A stretch of 64,000 nt of DNA from Cunninghamella blakesleeana (lineage: Eukaryota > Mucoromycota > Mucoromycetes > Mucorales > Cunninghamellaceae), in NCBI GenBank assembly GCA_017871115.1, contig JAFCIZ010000002.1, forward strand, positions 1,075,501-1,139,500, given 5' to 3'. Made by a program: the position numbers and the translations under genes. Below the pieces are notes generated by a model. It was given only the letters and a program-made list of their open reading frames with translations, was not told where the DNA came from and did not search any database. Each line of letters opens with the position of its first letter. Position 1 is the first letter of the stretch. Of the stretch, positions 41,538 to 55,300 are shown in pieces.

Positions 41538-43992
41538 TTTGAATGTATATTATTTCTAAAGTAAAAAATAAAATAAAATAAAAATATTAAAAAAGTATGG
41601 TTTAGTACTTAGTTTTTTTATTTGAAAAAAAAAAAAAATAAAAAAAATAATGTACCTTTTTTATGAAAAAAAATTAACAATAGAAATAAAAGAGTAAGAT
41701 ATGTAAAAAAAAAATGAAATTAGGTTTTTTATATTGGATTTATACAAACTACATGTGAGATAAATGGATAAGGTTTTGACGAAATGTAAAAAAATAGACA
41801 ATTCCAATTTATTCAAAGGAATATTGTATGCCTGTGTTACAAGATTCTGTTATTTTTTAATATACAAATTTTTAATCGGCGTTATCATGCTCTCATTTTT
41901 TAAAATGAAAAATGCGAAGTCATCATCATTGCTTATTTTAACGGTTCCACAAAGATATTTAAAAGTAGATATATACATCTACATAACTAAGTATAATAGC
42001 CACAAAAAATAAAAAAAACGTAACCTTATAAAAAACCAATGGAATATCTTTCTCTTAAAAATATTATCAAATGCGGGGTAAACGTGCATTTTTATTCTTT
42101 TTTTCTATTTATGATCACAATAATAGTTTTATTTTATTTTTTTAAACATATATTTATATATATTACTATAAGATATATATATTATGATTTCTAGTATGAC
42201 CTTTCATTATAAATTTTTTTTAAAATATTTAAAAAAGAAGGTCTTGTAAAATATAAGATTTAGATTGATAGACTGAAATCTGGCAAAAATAAATAATAAA
42301 ATAGACACTTAAACATTAAAAGGGAAATGGAAAACGTTGTTTAATCAAGCTAATCTTAGAAGTCAGAGCAATATAAAATATAAATAGATCATATGAAATT
42401 CACTAAAAGGATCTTCGCACATAAAAAAAAAGAAAAAAAGAAAAATCAAAATTAATTAATTCAAATATATTTCGTCTTTTTATCAATTTTTTTATTCTTT
42501 TTTCTTTTTTGAATCTGATGTAGAAATTATGTCAAAATTTCAAACCTAAAACTCGTCTTTTTTTTAAAAAAAATTATATTACATCAATTAAATTGATCAT
42601 ATACGTGTATATAAATGTTAATATATGTGTAAGTACCGGTTATTGATATATTTAAAATATAAAGTATTTAATTTATTTATTTATTTTAAAAAAAGGTCAG
42701 CAAAAATAATGCAAATCATGATTTTGGAAATTTTAATATTTATATACATTTAAATAATATTTTATTATATTGTAAAGGTGGATTACCTTTGATAAAATAC
42801 ATTAAGCTAAGATTATGTTTAAAGAAAAAATAGAATTATTATTGGCTATTTTTCAACAAAAAAGAAAATAGAGTTACAAATATTAATAACTATTGAAATA
42901 TGGTACAAATGAGTTGTAACCAGATTTTTTTTATCATTTTTGAAGAATAATAACTTTTTTTTTGAATAAATACCGAAAAAAATAATCCATAAATATGATA
43001 TATATGGTTATTAAAAAAGCATTTATAAATTGCTTTTTCATGTTTTATTCTAAAAAAAAGTTACTAGAGTTCAAAATTGTTCAGTCAAAGCAATTTTAAG
43101 CTAGTCAGTCAAAAAATGAATAATAACAAAGGCACGGTATTAGTTTATCCGCTGTTTAAAACCAATTTATTACTATATGTAGTAATTTTTTATAATAAAA
43201 AGCAAAATTTTACATATTAAAAGACTTAGTATAGAGACATGTTTAATTGTGTATTTTAATAAATTAAATAAATTTTGATAAAAGAAAATAACTGTTTCTC
43301 TCGGTAAAAGATTTTTATATAAAATCTATGATAAATACGTATGTGTTATATATTATAAGGTAATAAGTATGCAAAAAAGTTTTTTTTCTGGATTTTTTTC
43401 CCTTATTCTGGAGTTTTTCTTATACTATTAAAGTAAAGCAAACAGTAGTAATGGCTTTTATTGGCTATCGGTTTTTTAAATTGTTGAGTTTTAAAATTAG
43501 AAAATTGAAAAAAATCTGGTTATAATTCATTTGCATCTTAAGGGATCGAAGAGTATATAAAAATTTCAAATATATATATATATATATACATATTCATATA
43601 TATGCTGTTAGTTATCATCATTATTATTATTTTAAAAAAAAAAAATAGTAAATCCATATATTTTATTATTATTATTCAATAAATCCATATATAGGATTTT
43701 TATCTATCAAAATGTTATAATTCCTTTTTTTAATTGATGAAAAGAACAATAATGCTATTTGACAAATTTGTATAGCTGGGTTTCAAGAAATATGTCAATT
43801 TTTTTTTTCTTATCCAATAAAAATTCTTTTTCCCTTGTTCAATCTATATTTTCAATCTTTTTTTTCTTGCTTAAAATTTGAATTTTTTTATTTTCCTTTC
43901 TTTTCTTTCTCTTTCTATTTTTCATTTTCTTTATTTTATTTTATTTTTTCAATATCAATATATATATATATATATATAAACACAAACACAAT
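41538..43992. other. 2.4-kb gene-free region
   Basis: The longest stretch without a supported gene. It should include the lipase promoter on the left and the GTP cyclohydrolase promoter on the right. One 82-codon frame at 41764-42012 has no motif. T-run/A-run junctions occur near 42555-42573, and CAGTCAAA is repeated at about 43082 and 43107. No tRNA, transposon end or inverted repeat was seen, but a diverged non-coding RNA could not be excluded. Confidence 0.55.
43835..43955 (+). promoter_or_regulatory. pyrimidine-rich promoter tract of GTP cyclohydrolase
   Basis: A long C/T block lies 40-160 bases ahead of the start codon, the same arrangement as at HOG1 and IDH1. The regulatory role is inferred from position only. 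Confidence 0.35.
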
Positions 43993-45283
43993 ATGCCTAT
44001 AGATCCCTCCATTAGTTCACTTGCTTCTACTCCTATGCATAGCCGACCTGCTACACCTATTGATCCTAATGGTTTAAGTTGGCCTAGTAAGTTTATTTTA
44101 TTTAATTGATTTCTTTTGCATAAGAGAATAAATACAAATGTTGAGAATGTATTTATTAAATGATATATATATATATATATATTTGTGTCTGGGTTTGTGT
44201 ATTAAAAGGTAAAGGAGCAAAAGAACGTAGAGACGAAAGCATTGCAGATAGACAAGAAAGAGAAACCAAAATAGCTGAAGCTGTAAAAACTATATTGGAA
44301 TGTATTGGTGAAGACCCAAATAGAGAAGGTTTATTAAAGACCCCAGATCGTTATGCAAAGGCTTTAATGTTTTTTACTAAAGGTTATGATCAAAATATTA
44401 GAGGTATAGTAGATGTTTTATTTTTATTTTATTTTTTAAAAAAATAGGAAAAGCATCATGGCCATAAATTAATATTCATTGTTTTTATTTATTTACTTTA
44501 TAAAATGAACAATAGATATTATAAATGAAGCCGTATTTGAAGAAGGTAACATAAAATAATATAAATAATGGGATAAATGGTAAGTGGATAGAATAATAAT
44601 GAATATATAAATATTCATATTTAGATCATGATGAAATGGTTATTGTAAAGGATGTGGATGTATTTTCATTATGTGAACATCATATGGTACCTTTTACTGG
44701 AAAAATTAGTATTGGTTATATTCCTAATCGTCGAGTAGTTGGTTTAAGTAAATTAGCTCGTATTGCAGAAATGATTACAAGAAGGTATTTATTAATAATA
44801 ATAATAATAAGAAAACGAAAAAATGAAAAAAAAAAATTAAGTTTTGAACGGAAAAATTCATTTATATATTTCTTTATTTAGATTACAAGTTCAGGAACGA
44901 GTAACAAAACAAGTAGCATCCTTACTGATGGAAATTTTACAACCTCAAGGTGTAGCCGTTATAATGGAAGCTTCTCATTTGTGTATGTGTATGCGGTAAG
45001 TGGATAATTTTTTCATTCTTTTTCTTTTTTAAAAAAAAATGCGTATATATTCATGTTAAAAAAATTAGTCAAAATTAGTATCTGATAAGATAATTTATTT
45101 TTTTTTGATCCCGTGGGAAAAAAACATTTAACTGATTTTTTTTTCTTATCATATATAAATTTTTATCATCTTAGTGGTGTAGAAAAACCAGGAAGTAGCA
45201 CTGTTACTAGTTGTATGATGGGTGTTTTTAGAAGTGATCCAAGAACAAGAGAAGAATTCTTAACTTTAGTTCGTCGTAGATAA
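43993..45283 (+). CDS. FOL2: GTP cyclohydrolase I
   Basis: Catalyses GTP to 7,8-dihydroneopterin triphosphate, the first step of folate and tetrahydrobiopterin synthesis, in the cytosol. Six exons (43993-44086, 44209-44403, 44516-44545, 44625-44784, 44882-44995, 45175-45283) give 233 residues, the usual eukaryotic length. A variable N-terminus leads to [29 protein letters not shown]. Next come [22 protein letters not shown] with the zinc-site Cys and His, KLARIAEM, and finally [21 protein letters not shown] with the second zinc Cys. It ends FLTLVRRR as in yeast-type enzymes. The third exon is only 30 bases. A pyrimidine-rich stretch and a (TA)n run precede the start codon. Confidence 0.97.
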
Positions 45284-45293
45284 TTTTTTTATA

Positions 45294-45324
<31 letters not shown>

Positions 45325-45585
45325 TGTTGTATTAGATATTTTTAAACCTTTTCTTTTTTTTTTTAATATTTTTTTTTTCACTTTTCTTCTGTGTCCCATA
45401 TACTATATATATATATATTTAAATTAAATTATTATTCCTTTTCTCTTATTCTTTTTTTTTTCAGAATAAATCAAATCATTGCATTAATTCTTTTCTTTTT
45501 ATTTCAGAATAAGACAAAGTTCGTTAATTTTTTTTATCAGCAATATTAAATATAATATAAAAGAGTAAAAATAGTATAGATAATA

Positions 45586-45621
<36 letters not shown>

Positions 45622-45719
45622 TATAAGGGTAAAAATAATAAATAAATAAATAAAATGATATACAAGTATAAAAATAATAATAATAATAATAATAGTAATA
45701 ATAATAATAATAATAAAGT
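45284..45719. other. convergent intergenic spacer
   Basis: Lies between the 3' ends of GTP cyclohydrolase and the next minus-strand gene. T-rich, with (TTA)n near 45296-45324, (TA)n near 45589-45617 and (TAA)n near 45674-45717. No gene. Confidence 0.6.
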
Positions 45720-48386
45720 TTAAAGCTTTCCGGAAGTAACATCCGATCTGAGGACGGATAAAGTTTTCATATAATCTCCATTTGTTTGTTGTAAGTACTT
45801 CCTTAATACAGAACGATCAACATTTGTATTAGCCATTACTTCGCAAAGATCGTCTAATTTTTTTTCAAATGCTTCCGATTCTTCTTGTATAGTGCTTGGT
45901 AATTGATGTACCTATATTATAATATAAAAGAAATAAGAAATGAGCATAAATACTAAATAAAAGGTCTATAATACTATTACTATATCTATTTTTTATCTTA
46001 TTTTTTAAAAAAAACAAAAAATGAAATAAAATTAAATGACACAAATTTACCTTTTCAAGGGAATGAATAGATGGTGTGGTACTACGAGAACGTGATGATT
46101 TTCTGCCTAATGATGACCATATTTTGCCAGAGATTTGTGATCGACCATTTTCAGTTTCTAAAGATACGATACTTTCCCTCTATAAAATTTAAATTATACA
46201 TATATTGACATTAATAAATGAAATAATGACAATAATGATATTAATGTTTCTATAACTGTTTTATCATTATTATACTATTTTTACTTGTTTATTTTTAAAA
46301 ACTTACATCAACGCTATTTCGATTAAGAGGTCTACTTGGTGTATCGACGTGATCATATGGTTTATTATTACTATTCGTTTTATTGAAAGGTTGATTAAAA
46401 GCATCAGGGGATGTAGCTGGCATCAAAGCATTCGCAGTAGATATAATATCCATTGGTGCCGCATTGTTATTATTATTATCCATGGTTGAATTATTACTGT
46501 TATTTCGTTGAGGAACAAATGTTGTAGTGGATGATGTATCTGTTAATTTGGTTGTACGAAGCCATAAATCTTCTGCCATATTTTTTTGTTTACGTCCAGG
46601 TAATTGTAAAATAGATCGTTTTGTTGACTTTTTAAACAAAAAATTAGGACGAGTATCTATTAAAAAAGAATATATAAAAAATAAAAAGAATTAGAAATAA
46701 GAATAAAAATATAATGAAATAATAATAATAGCCCATAAAAACAATTTTTTTCTTTTCTTTTTTTTTTTTAATTACTTTGACTTATAGTTGAAGGAGATGC
46801 TGGATTTGAATGTTTATCTAGCCATGACATTAATCCACTATCGGCTCGAATACAGTGTTGTAATGCTTTATCTGCAGAGAATGATAAAAAATTAAAAAGA
46901 AAGAGAAAGAATCATAAATGAGCATTCATTTTCTTCTTCCTTTTTCTTTTTTTTTTTTTATATTAATGAATATTATTTTAACTTACTATATGCATCCATT
47001 CTTTCACTTGGTCCTCTCATTTTCATAGTATGATATAAAGTCAAATGTCGATGTTGAGGCCCATCGCGATAGCTAAGGGTTAAACAATCGTGACGACGAG
47101 GAGGTTTCTGGTTAGATTGATGTAATTGTTCAAGTAACATGGCTTCCTCCATTTCCTTTTGATGAAGCTGTTGTAGTTTCAATTCTTTAGCTCTTGTTTC
47201 CAATAAATCCGATAAACCATCGTTATCGTAAGGTTTTTCATCAAAAATAGTTTGAAAAGTTTTTAATGAAGTTAAAATATCATCCCCAGTTTCATCTTTC
47301 CATGAAATCTGATATGAATCATCATTAGGTTGTTGGTTTTGATAATCGTCTTGTTCGCCATGTTTTAAAGAAGAATAGTGATGCCGTCCATCTTTATTAT
47401 TAGATTGATGAAGTCGGTATATACTATCATATTCAGAATAAGTTGGACGTGGTAAATGGCGTTCATAGGATATAATGCTTGGTTTTTTTCGAAGAATGAA
47501 AGAACCATTGCGGCTTACAGTTGGTGTAGGTGTGGTAGGTCGTTCTGAAGTAGGAGTAGTAGTAGAAGCAGTAGATAAAATGGTAGATGATAAGCTATTA
47601 TTTGATGAAGGTGATCTTTGCAGTTGTAAAGGTGGTTGTGTTGTTGTTATAGATGCTGGTGATAATGATGAAGCTGATGTTGACGAAGACATAGTGGTTG
47701 TTGTTTTTTCTAAATCATTTGATAGTGGCTGTTGATCGGCTATATTTTTATTACTTTGATAACTTCTACTTCCAGCTCGTCTTCTTTGTCTTTGACATTT
47801 ATAACATGTACAATCCGATGAACCTTTACAATTTCCTGCTGAAGCTGACTTATTATTGGTATCATTGTTAATAGTATTGGATGACGATAATATAGAACTT
47901 AAATAAGAATCATTTGTTGGTATGTTGGATGTAGTAGATACTACATTACTAAGTAAGGACAAAAGAAAAGAAAAGTTAAGCAACCTTCATCAAAGTTTTT
48001 TTATTATTATTATTATTATTATTTTACGCTGGTTGACTATTGGATGGTAGCTGTATTCTTGGCGGTATAGGATCAGTAGGAATATCACCAATTTGTATTT
48101 TCGTCGATTCATCGGATGCGGGTATCTGCAAATTCACTAACAAAACAACCACATTATTTTTTACGTTAGTACCTGAAATCTTATTTTAATTATAGTATAC
48201 TATATCTAATTTTTTTTGCCACTTACAATCCACACGATTTTCAAAATATAATTTTTTTACCCATTCTATAATACATTAAGCAATTTTTCTATTAATAAAA
48301 GATCTACTTTTTATTATTTATTAAAACCATCTATTTCACTCTTTTTTATTACCATCAGCTAAGATATCGTTTGTCATTGTTGTCAT
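45720..48386 (-). CDS. uncharacterised low-complexity protein with C-x-C-x2-C motif
   Basis: Not recognised. Eight exons (48386-48353, 48265-48227, 48172-48028, 47948-46987, 46871-46776, 46656-46307, 46179-46051, 45911-45720) keep frame to 648 residues. The N-terminus (DEWVKKLYFENRVDCTN) looks folded. A long Ser/Thr/Pro-rich disordered part follows, containing CTCYKCQRQRRRAGSRSY, a possible half zinc site next to a basic patch or NLS. Conserved-looking islands come after it: TLSYRDGPQHRHLTLYHTMK, GPSERMDAYNKALQHCIRAD, GLMSWLDKHSNP, NFLFKKSTKRSILQLPGRKQ and a helical C-terminus (KLDDLCEVMANTNVDRSVLRKYLQQ) with the flavour of a small UBA/CUE-like three-helix bundle. No membrane segment. A signalling or polarity scaffold is possible, but that is only a guess. 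Confidence 0.7.
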
Positions 48387-48424
48387 TATTTAAATAGGTA
48401 TATTTTTTTCAGTATTATATAATA

Positions 48425-48464
<40 letters not shown>

Positions 48465-49619
48465 GTAATAATAAATATAAATATTATACAATAAATAAAT
48501 AAATTATATTTGAATAATAAGTAAAATAGATATATAGAATAAATATAAAGTAAATAAAAAGAGTGTAATAAGAATTATAAAGTGAAAAGAGATGTTAAAA
48601 AAAAAAAGAGAATGAAAAAGACTAGAAAAAAAACTAATGGTAATACAAACCTATTTTATTTTTCAATTGCGGGTTTTTAAAAATAATAAATCAACCATCG
48701 AAAATTTGATTTTTTTTTCTTTTAATAAAATTAAGGAGTAAAAGTTGGCAGGAGGCTAATACCAAAAAAATATATAAATATATTGAATTTATTTTCTTTA
48801 AATATTTCGCTTTTTTTTTTCCCTATAATTGACTATTCCATAATATAGATTCTATTACTATCATTTTTTTAAAAAAAGGATATTAATGTTATATGTAACA
48901 CAATTAAATCATGAAATATGATTATAATAATATGTGTATTAAAATGTAACATATCAAAAACTGGTTTAAATAAATACATTTTTTTAAATTTTTTAATCAT
49001 AGAGTAAATAATAAGTATCACCAACAATTATATCAAAAACTATTTAAATTTTATTGAATGGATCAATATATAGTCTATATTGGGAAATTGCCTCGAGCTT
49101 TTCTTTTTCATCTATCTGAACCATGTGATCAGTGGCTAAACAAGCTTTTATATAAAACATGAATTATTATTATATAACGAGGTTATTGATATTGTTTTAT
49201 TATATAATAAAAATATTATATAATGAATAATGCTATTCTTTATAATAAATATATAAACAATTAATAACCAATATGTGTATACGTAGGATAAGAAAAACGG
49301 CGATATATTCCTCATTTATTTTAATGTATATTTAATTTTTAATTCTACTTGATTTTATGATTATATCATTTATAGAAAAAAGTTGGAAAAAAATAAAATA
49401 GTAGCATGAAAAAAAAAAATATGAAAAAAAATCAATACCTTGTAAAAAAAATCGGTTAAAATCTATTCCAGACCAATTAAATATTTTTAACCCAGCACCC
49501 AGCATTTTGAAAATTTTTTTTTTCAACCGCTTCCCGATTTTTCGCACTTGTTTACCTTCTTTTTCTCTTTTTTTTCTCTTTTTTTTTAAATAATAATAAA
49601 AACCAACTTTATATACACC
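48387..49619. other. divergent intergenic region
   Basis: Holds the promoters of the low-complexity gene (-) and IDH1 (+). It has (TAA)n repeats at about 48419-48475, T-run/A-run palindromes near 48866-48880, and a GC-containing block CAACCGCTTCCCGATTTTTC at 49525-49544 about 80 bases before the IDH1 start. A minus-strand frame at 49332-49547 is not supported by any motif. Confidence 0.55.
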
Positions 49620-51380
49620 ATGCTTTTCAAGGTTATCGCTAAACCAACTAACGTTGCTGCTATTAAGAAGGCAAGTATTTTTTTCAATAAATATTATTTA
49701 AAAAAGTCATCATTTCATTTATTAACGTTATATTTACCTTTTTTTATACTTTGAAAAAAATAAAAAATATAAAAATATTTTATATGTATATAGGTTGCTG
49801 TTCGTTCATTTGCTTCTCAATCTACCACTATCCCTACCCCTGCTCCTGCTGAACAAAAAACGGTAAGAATAAATACTATATATATATATAATATAAATAT
49901 AAATATAATATAAATATATATATAAATACATATTCAATCGTGTTTTTTATATATTGATATATGATTTATTTATTTATTTATTTTTTAAAAAAATAAAATA
50001 GATTTTCCCCAAAAAGTATGGTGGTAAATATACTGTTACTTTAATCCCTGGTGATGGTGTTGGTCAAGAAACCGCTGCTTCTTTAAAAGATGTGTTCAAA
50101 GCTGCCAATGTTCCCGTTGAATTTGAACAATATGACGTCTCCGGTTTAACATCTGAAGATGAAGACCTTTTCCAAGAATCTCTTGCTTCTCTTCGTCGTA
50201 ACAAGGTTGGTATCAAGGGTACCCTTTTCACTCCTACTTCTCGTTTAGGTCACAAATCTTTCAACGTTACTATGCGTAAAGATTTAGATATCTATGCTTC
50301 TCTTTCTCTTTGTAAAAATGTTCCTGGTGTTGATTCCCGTTTAAAGAACGTTGATATTGCTATTATTCGTGAAAATACCGAAGGTGAATACTCTGGTTTA
50401 GAACATCAAGTAAGATTTTATTACTATTAATCATGTATTTATCTGTGAAAATAGTAATGGTGACTTATTTTATTTTTTTTTATTTAGTCTGTTCCTGGTG
50501 TAGTTGAATCCTTAAAGATTATTACTCGTGCTAAAACTGAACGTATTGCTCGTTTTGCCTTTGATTTCGCTGTCAAGAATAATCGTAAGAAGGTTACTGC
50601 CGTCCACAAGGCTAATATCATGTAAAATAATAATAATTATAATAATATAAAGTATAAAATGATAATAAGAAGGAAATCAAGCAGAAGGGATGTCATGTGT
50701 ATATACTCTCTGAACTTTATTATTAACCTCTAGTGTTTTTTTTTTTAATTACTGTTATTCTTCTTCAATTCATATAGGAAATTAGCTGATGGTCTTTTCT
50801 TACGTACTTGTCGTGACGTTGCTCAAGAATACTCCCACCACGGTATTTCTTTCAACGATATGATTGTTGATAACACTGCTATGCAACTTGTCTCTCGTCC
50901 CCAACAATTTGATGTTATGGTCATGCCTAACCTTTACGGTAACATTGTCTCCAACGTTGTAAGTCTTTCATTTCTGACCCTTTTTTTTCGAATAATAATA
51001 ATAGTGGCAATAATAGCAATATTAACTGTTTTTTTATTTGAATTCATTTTTATGTATATATCTATTTTTTTTATTAGGGTGCTGGTTTAGTTGGTGGCCC
51101 CGGTTTAATTCCTGGTTGTAACATTGGTCGTGAATATGCCATGTTTGAACCTGGATGTCGTCATGTTGGTATGGATTTATTAAACAAGAATGCCGCTAAC
51201 CCTACTGCTTTATTATTATCTTCCGTTATGATGTTACGTCACTTAAACTTGGATGAATATGCTAACCGTATCTCTAAAGCTGTTTATGAAACCATTGAAA
51301 CCAATACTGCTAGAACTGCTGATATGGGTGGTAATAGCACTACCAAAGAATTCACTTCCGCCGTCATCTCCAAATTGTAA
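49620..51380 (+). CDS. IDH1: NAD-dependent isocitrate dehydrogenase, regulatory subunit 1
   Basis: Mitochondrial TCA-cycle enzyme subunit (isocitrate + NAD to 2-oxoglutarate + CO2 + NADH). Six exons (49620-49670, 49794-49862, 50002-50409, 50488-50621, 50778-50958, 51078-51380) give 381 residues. The first ~40 residues are basic and Ser/Ala-rich with RSFASQ, a typical mitochondrial presequence. Family motifs: [60 protein letters not shown] and [25 protein letters not shown] and LDIYASL resemble yeast Idh1 more than catalytic Idh2. The first intron only keeps frame if it starts with GCAAGT, making it a GC-AG intron. Codon use is richer in C-ending codons than its neighbours, fitting high expression. 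Confidence 0.95.
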
Positions 51381-52306
51381 ATTTATTTTCTTTTATTTAA
51401 ACTTTACATATTGACCCCTACTCTTTATTAAAATCTTTTTTTCGAAATTATATTATTATTATTATTATTTATCTATCATTTATATATAAAAAACATACTA
51501 AAAACCTTAACAAAAAAATTATACAAAAAAACTACACCATATCCTTCATTTTTTTTTATTTTATTTTATATGGGTTACATAGTTAAAATCTTTTAATTCA
51601 ACATATATTGCAGTAGTATATTAGTCGATTTTTTATAATTTTCCCAATAAAATAATTACATAGATTTTTAAAAACAAAAACAAAAACTTTTTTACAGAAA
51701 AATTAAATTTAAGTTAGTGTAACTTACGGGAATTCAAAGGATAAAAAAAATGGATTAGCTGTTTTAATTATAACTTTAACTAAAGTGTTGTATATAATGT
51801 AATCAAAAGAGAGAGGTAACATTGCTTAAAAATATACTATAAAAGTAGGTTCATATAAATAGTGAGTCTTATTTAATGTATTAAATGGAGTATAATACCA
51901 ATAAAAATTAATTTCTATTAAGCTCTATAGATATACTTTTTAATAAGTGGTACCTTTGGCTTTTTTCTTGTTATTCCTGGAACTTACTATTAAAAACAAG
52001 ATTGGCTCAAAATTTCGACATATTAGCATATAGCAATATTTATCATTATATATATATATATAAATTACTATTAAAATTTCAAGTTTTCGTATTTATTTAT
52101 TTTTGTTCACTATCTATGTTTCATAATTTTATACTCTCTTTAATCGTTATATATTGAATGTAGTCTATTTCATCATTTTATTTTTTGAGTGGACAAGGTT
52201 TTTTCTTTAAACAAAATTTAAACGCAGCCACATAAAAAAATTAAATTTTCGCGTATCGTGTTGTACTTTCTTTTTTCCAATTCGCTATTTATCAACTTTT
52301 TATATC
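51381..52306. other. intergenic, IDH1 3' flank and FANCI promoter
   Basis: No coding signal. Near the right end AAACGCAGCCAC (about 52218) and TTCGCGTATCGTG (about 52247) form a small GC islet 60-90 bases before the FANCI start, as seen before several other genes here. Confidence 0.55.
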
Positions 52307-55300
52307 ATGGATAAAGAAATAATCAATCTAAGTAAGCAACCGAATCGTGCCCCACTACAAAAATACATCAATGAATTATCCTTTCAACAGGTATAGTTTA
52401 TATATACTGTTATAAATTATAAAAAATACGAGGAAAAAAAACAGTTTTATTTTATTTAGTTGATGCACCTAATATATAATTATACAAAGAATAGATTGAA
52501 GAGTTTTTTAATGAACAACTTACACAAATGACGAATTCTGAATCTGATTTCATCTTAATAGTTCGATCTATATTGGTTGGTAATTTCCTATTCATAATAA
52601 CATTTTAGTTTATATATTATTATTATTATTATTTGACTTTTATATTTGACTTGATTTTTATTTTTATTACTATTTTTCCTTTATAATAGGTCTTTCTGGT
52701 GTCAACAATTCTGATAATATGCAAAAGAAAATAATTGTTATTAAATCTATTGTGTCATGGTAATGTCATTTTTAATATTACAATTCGACTTTTTCTATAT
52801 CTAGTTATATATTTAAATGCAGTATGAACTTATCTATTAATTTGTTTCCTCCATATACATTTATTTATTTAAACTAGGTTAGCTACAAATGCTGAGTCAA
52901 CAAATGGATCAAAACAGAACGCCAAACTGGCTACCTCTCTCATTAATTTATTATTACCCGAAGTAAGAATAAATCCATCAATATAAATAAAATGTTCATA
53001 CATATAAATAAAAATATTTATCTATACATACACACACACATGTGCACATACCCATTAACTTTTAGAGATATATTAATGAAAACAACTTTTATTACTATTA
53101 TTATACAATATATTTATATTCATAGGTTGAAGGACTTGAGCAAGATTATTTAAAAGAAATATCAAATCAAATCATTGAATGCATACAAAATCAGATTCCT
53201 ATACAACCTAGATCATTTGAAATACTATCAAAAGCTACTAATTTATTGGCTACTATGGCAGAGATTGAAATCATCGATAATCTTATTAGTAAAATATGTT
53301 CAGCAAAATGGCATTCACAATCTACAGTGGGTTTAGTATCATCAATTAATGAAATGGAATTAACAAATACCCAATTGAACACAGTGATCAACAGGGTTGT
53401 AGGGTAAGTTTTATTTTTTAAAAAAAATAAAAATAAAAATAAAAAATGCTTATTATTGACTAAAGAAAACCTTGACGTTGGTAATTATTTATATATTTAG
53501 GCAATTAAAAGAATTAGATATTGAGGAAGTTCCGCCATTTATGTATCAACTATTATTATTATCACGAAAAGTAGGATCATAATCATAGTATAGTCATCTC
53601 CATCATCGTTATCATTCTAACTAATCTACTATTATATAATTATGTATTTATAATTATTTAAAATTACAATAGGGAAATAAGCGAGATATAATAAAAGGCA
53701 TATGTGATTATTTTGACTGGATTCAACAAGAAGAAAAAACTAATCATAAATTCAAGTAAAAACAAAAATAAAATAAAAATAAATGATCACAAAATGAAGT
53801 AAAAAAAGAAAGTTAAACTAAACTAAACTCTAATAAAAAAAATCCTTTATTTTTAAATCAATTAATTAATTATAGAGACGAGGTTGGAAAGAGCAGAATG
53901 GAAGGCACAGTCATGTTACATATTTCTTTCGCTATTAAGCAAGATCAAGTAAGCTACTAATTTTTTTATTATTGTTTTCATTTAATCATTAAAAATATAT
54001 ATATAAATAATCTTATTAGCTTCTTATTTACTTTATTTATTTCGTTTGATTTACATTTTAAAATAAATTAGGAACTTGGTGTAGAATTATTAAAATATAT
54101 GAAAAATGAAAAAATGTTTTTAACCGAAAAGTTCCGTATGGCTTGTTTACTTTCTGTTGCACGTATTCATCGTTTAGAAGAACCAGTAAGTACAATAAAT
54201 TAAATTAAAAGTTTACATCTAAACCCATATTTTTATATATATAATTTTGCCTATTTTAGATTTTTGATCTCTTTAAAACAACCATCATTTCAATCTACAA
54301 GGACAATGATAAACTTAAAAAAAGCTCTTGGATTTCCAGTAAGTAAAATTTATAATAGCAATGATAATTATAAAATCAGATTTTATAATATAGATATATA
54401 TTTAGCTAACTTTATATGTCTTTAATTATAACATAGAATATTCGGAATTTGACTCTATTTTATTAAACCAAAGGCTTATGGATATTGTAGAAAAATCAGC
54501 AACAGGATGGGATCAAGTGATTCAAAGTTTGGTACAATTGGCATTAATATTGATTGATACCGCAGCTAATCAAGGAAGTTTTTTAAAATTTCAAGGTATA
54601 TATATACATATATAATTAAATAGTGTATCTTTTTGGAGAAATGGGAAATACATATATTATAAGTAGCGTTATACCAATATTAATATATATATATATATAT
54701 ATTTAATATATTTATTTCTTACTCTAGCTTCAGGTAGCCGAAGTAAAGGATTAAAACAAGGTCCACTTGATAACGTTATTGAATTAGGAATTAACATGCT
54801 TCTGAAATTATTTAAGGTAAAGCATTATATAAAACAATACTGGCCATATTTAAATAAACAAGAAACTTTAATATATAATTTTTTTTATTTTTTTCTGACA
54901 ACTATTCTTTATATGGTATCAAAGTTACACGATATAATACGCGCTGAAATATTGGAACAAATAACTTCACGCATAATATCTCGATCCAATAGTTCAATTG
55001 ATTTCTTACGCTTGCAGGAACGCTTGATTAATGACTGTCCTCATGAACTGGAAAAATATCTCAACAGCGTAAGTAATTTATAAGATTTAAATAAATTTAA
55101 AAAAAGAAGGGTATATTTGTAAAATAGTTAAAATTATATAATAAATTTATTTATTTTAAAAATAACTATTTAAAATTTTAGATAAAAGATACATTAGATT
55201 ATTTATCTCTATTACCATTCCCAACAGCTAAACAACTTCTTACGGCTATTAAGCCAATAACAACTGATAATATAATATTTAGAGACAGCTTGATCTTAGT

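Noticed and set aside
41764..42012. 82-residue open frame in the lipase/GTP cyclohydrolase spacer
   Set aside because: No similarity to a known family, low-complexity end (YIYIT), no upstream promoter-like tract; kept only as a remote possibility.
47475..47735. 86-residue Val/Asp-rich + frame opposite the low-complexity gene
   Set aside because: Antisense of Ser/Thr-rich codons; repetitive composition explains the open frame.
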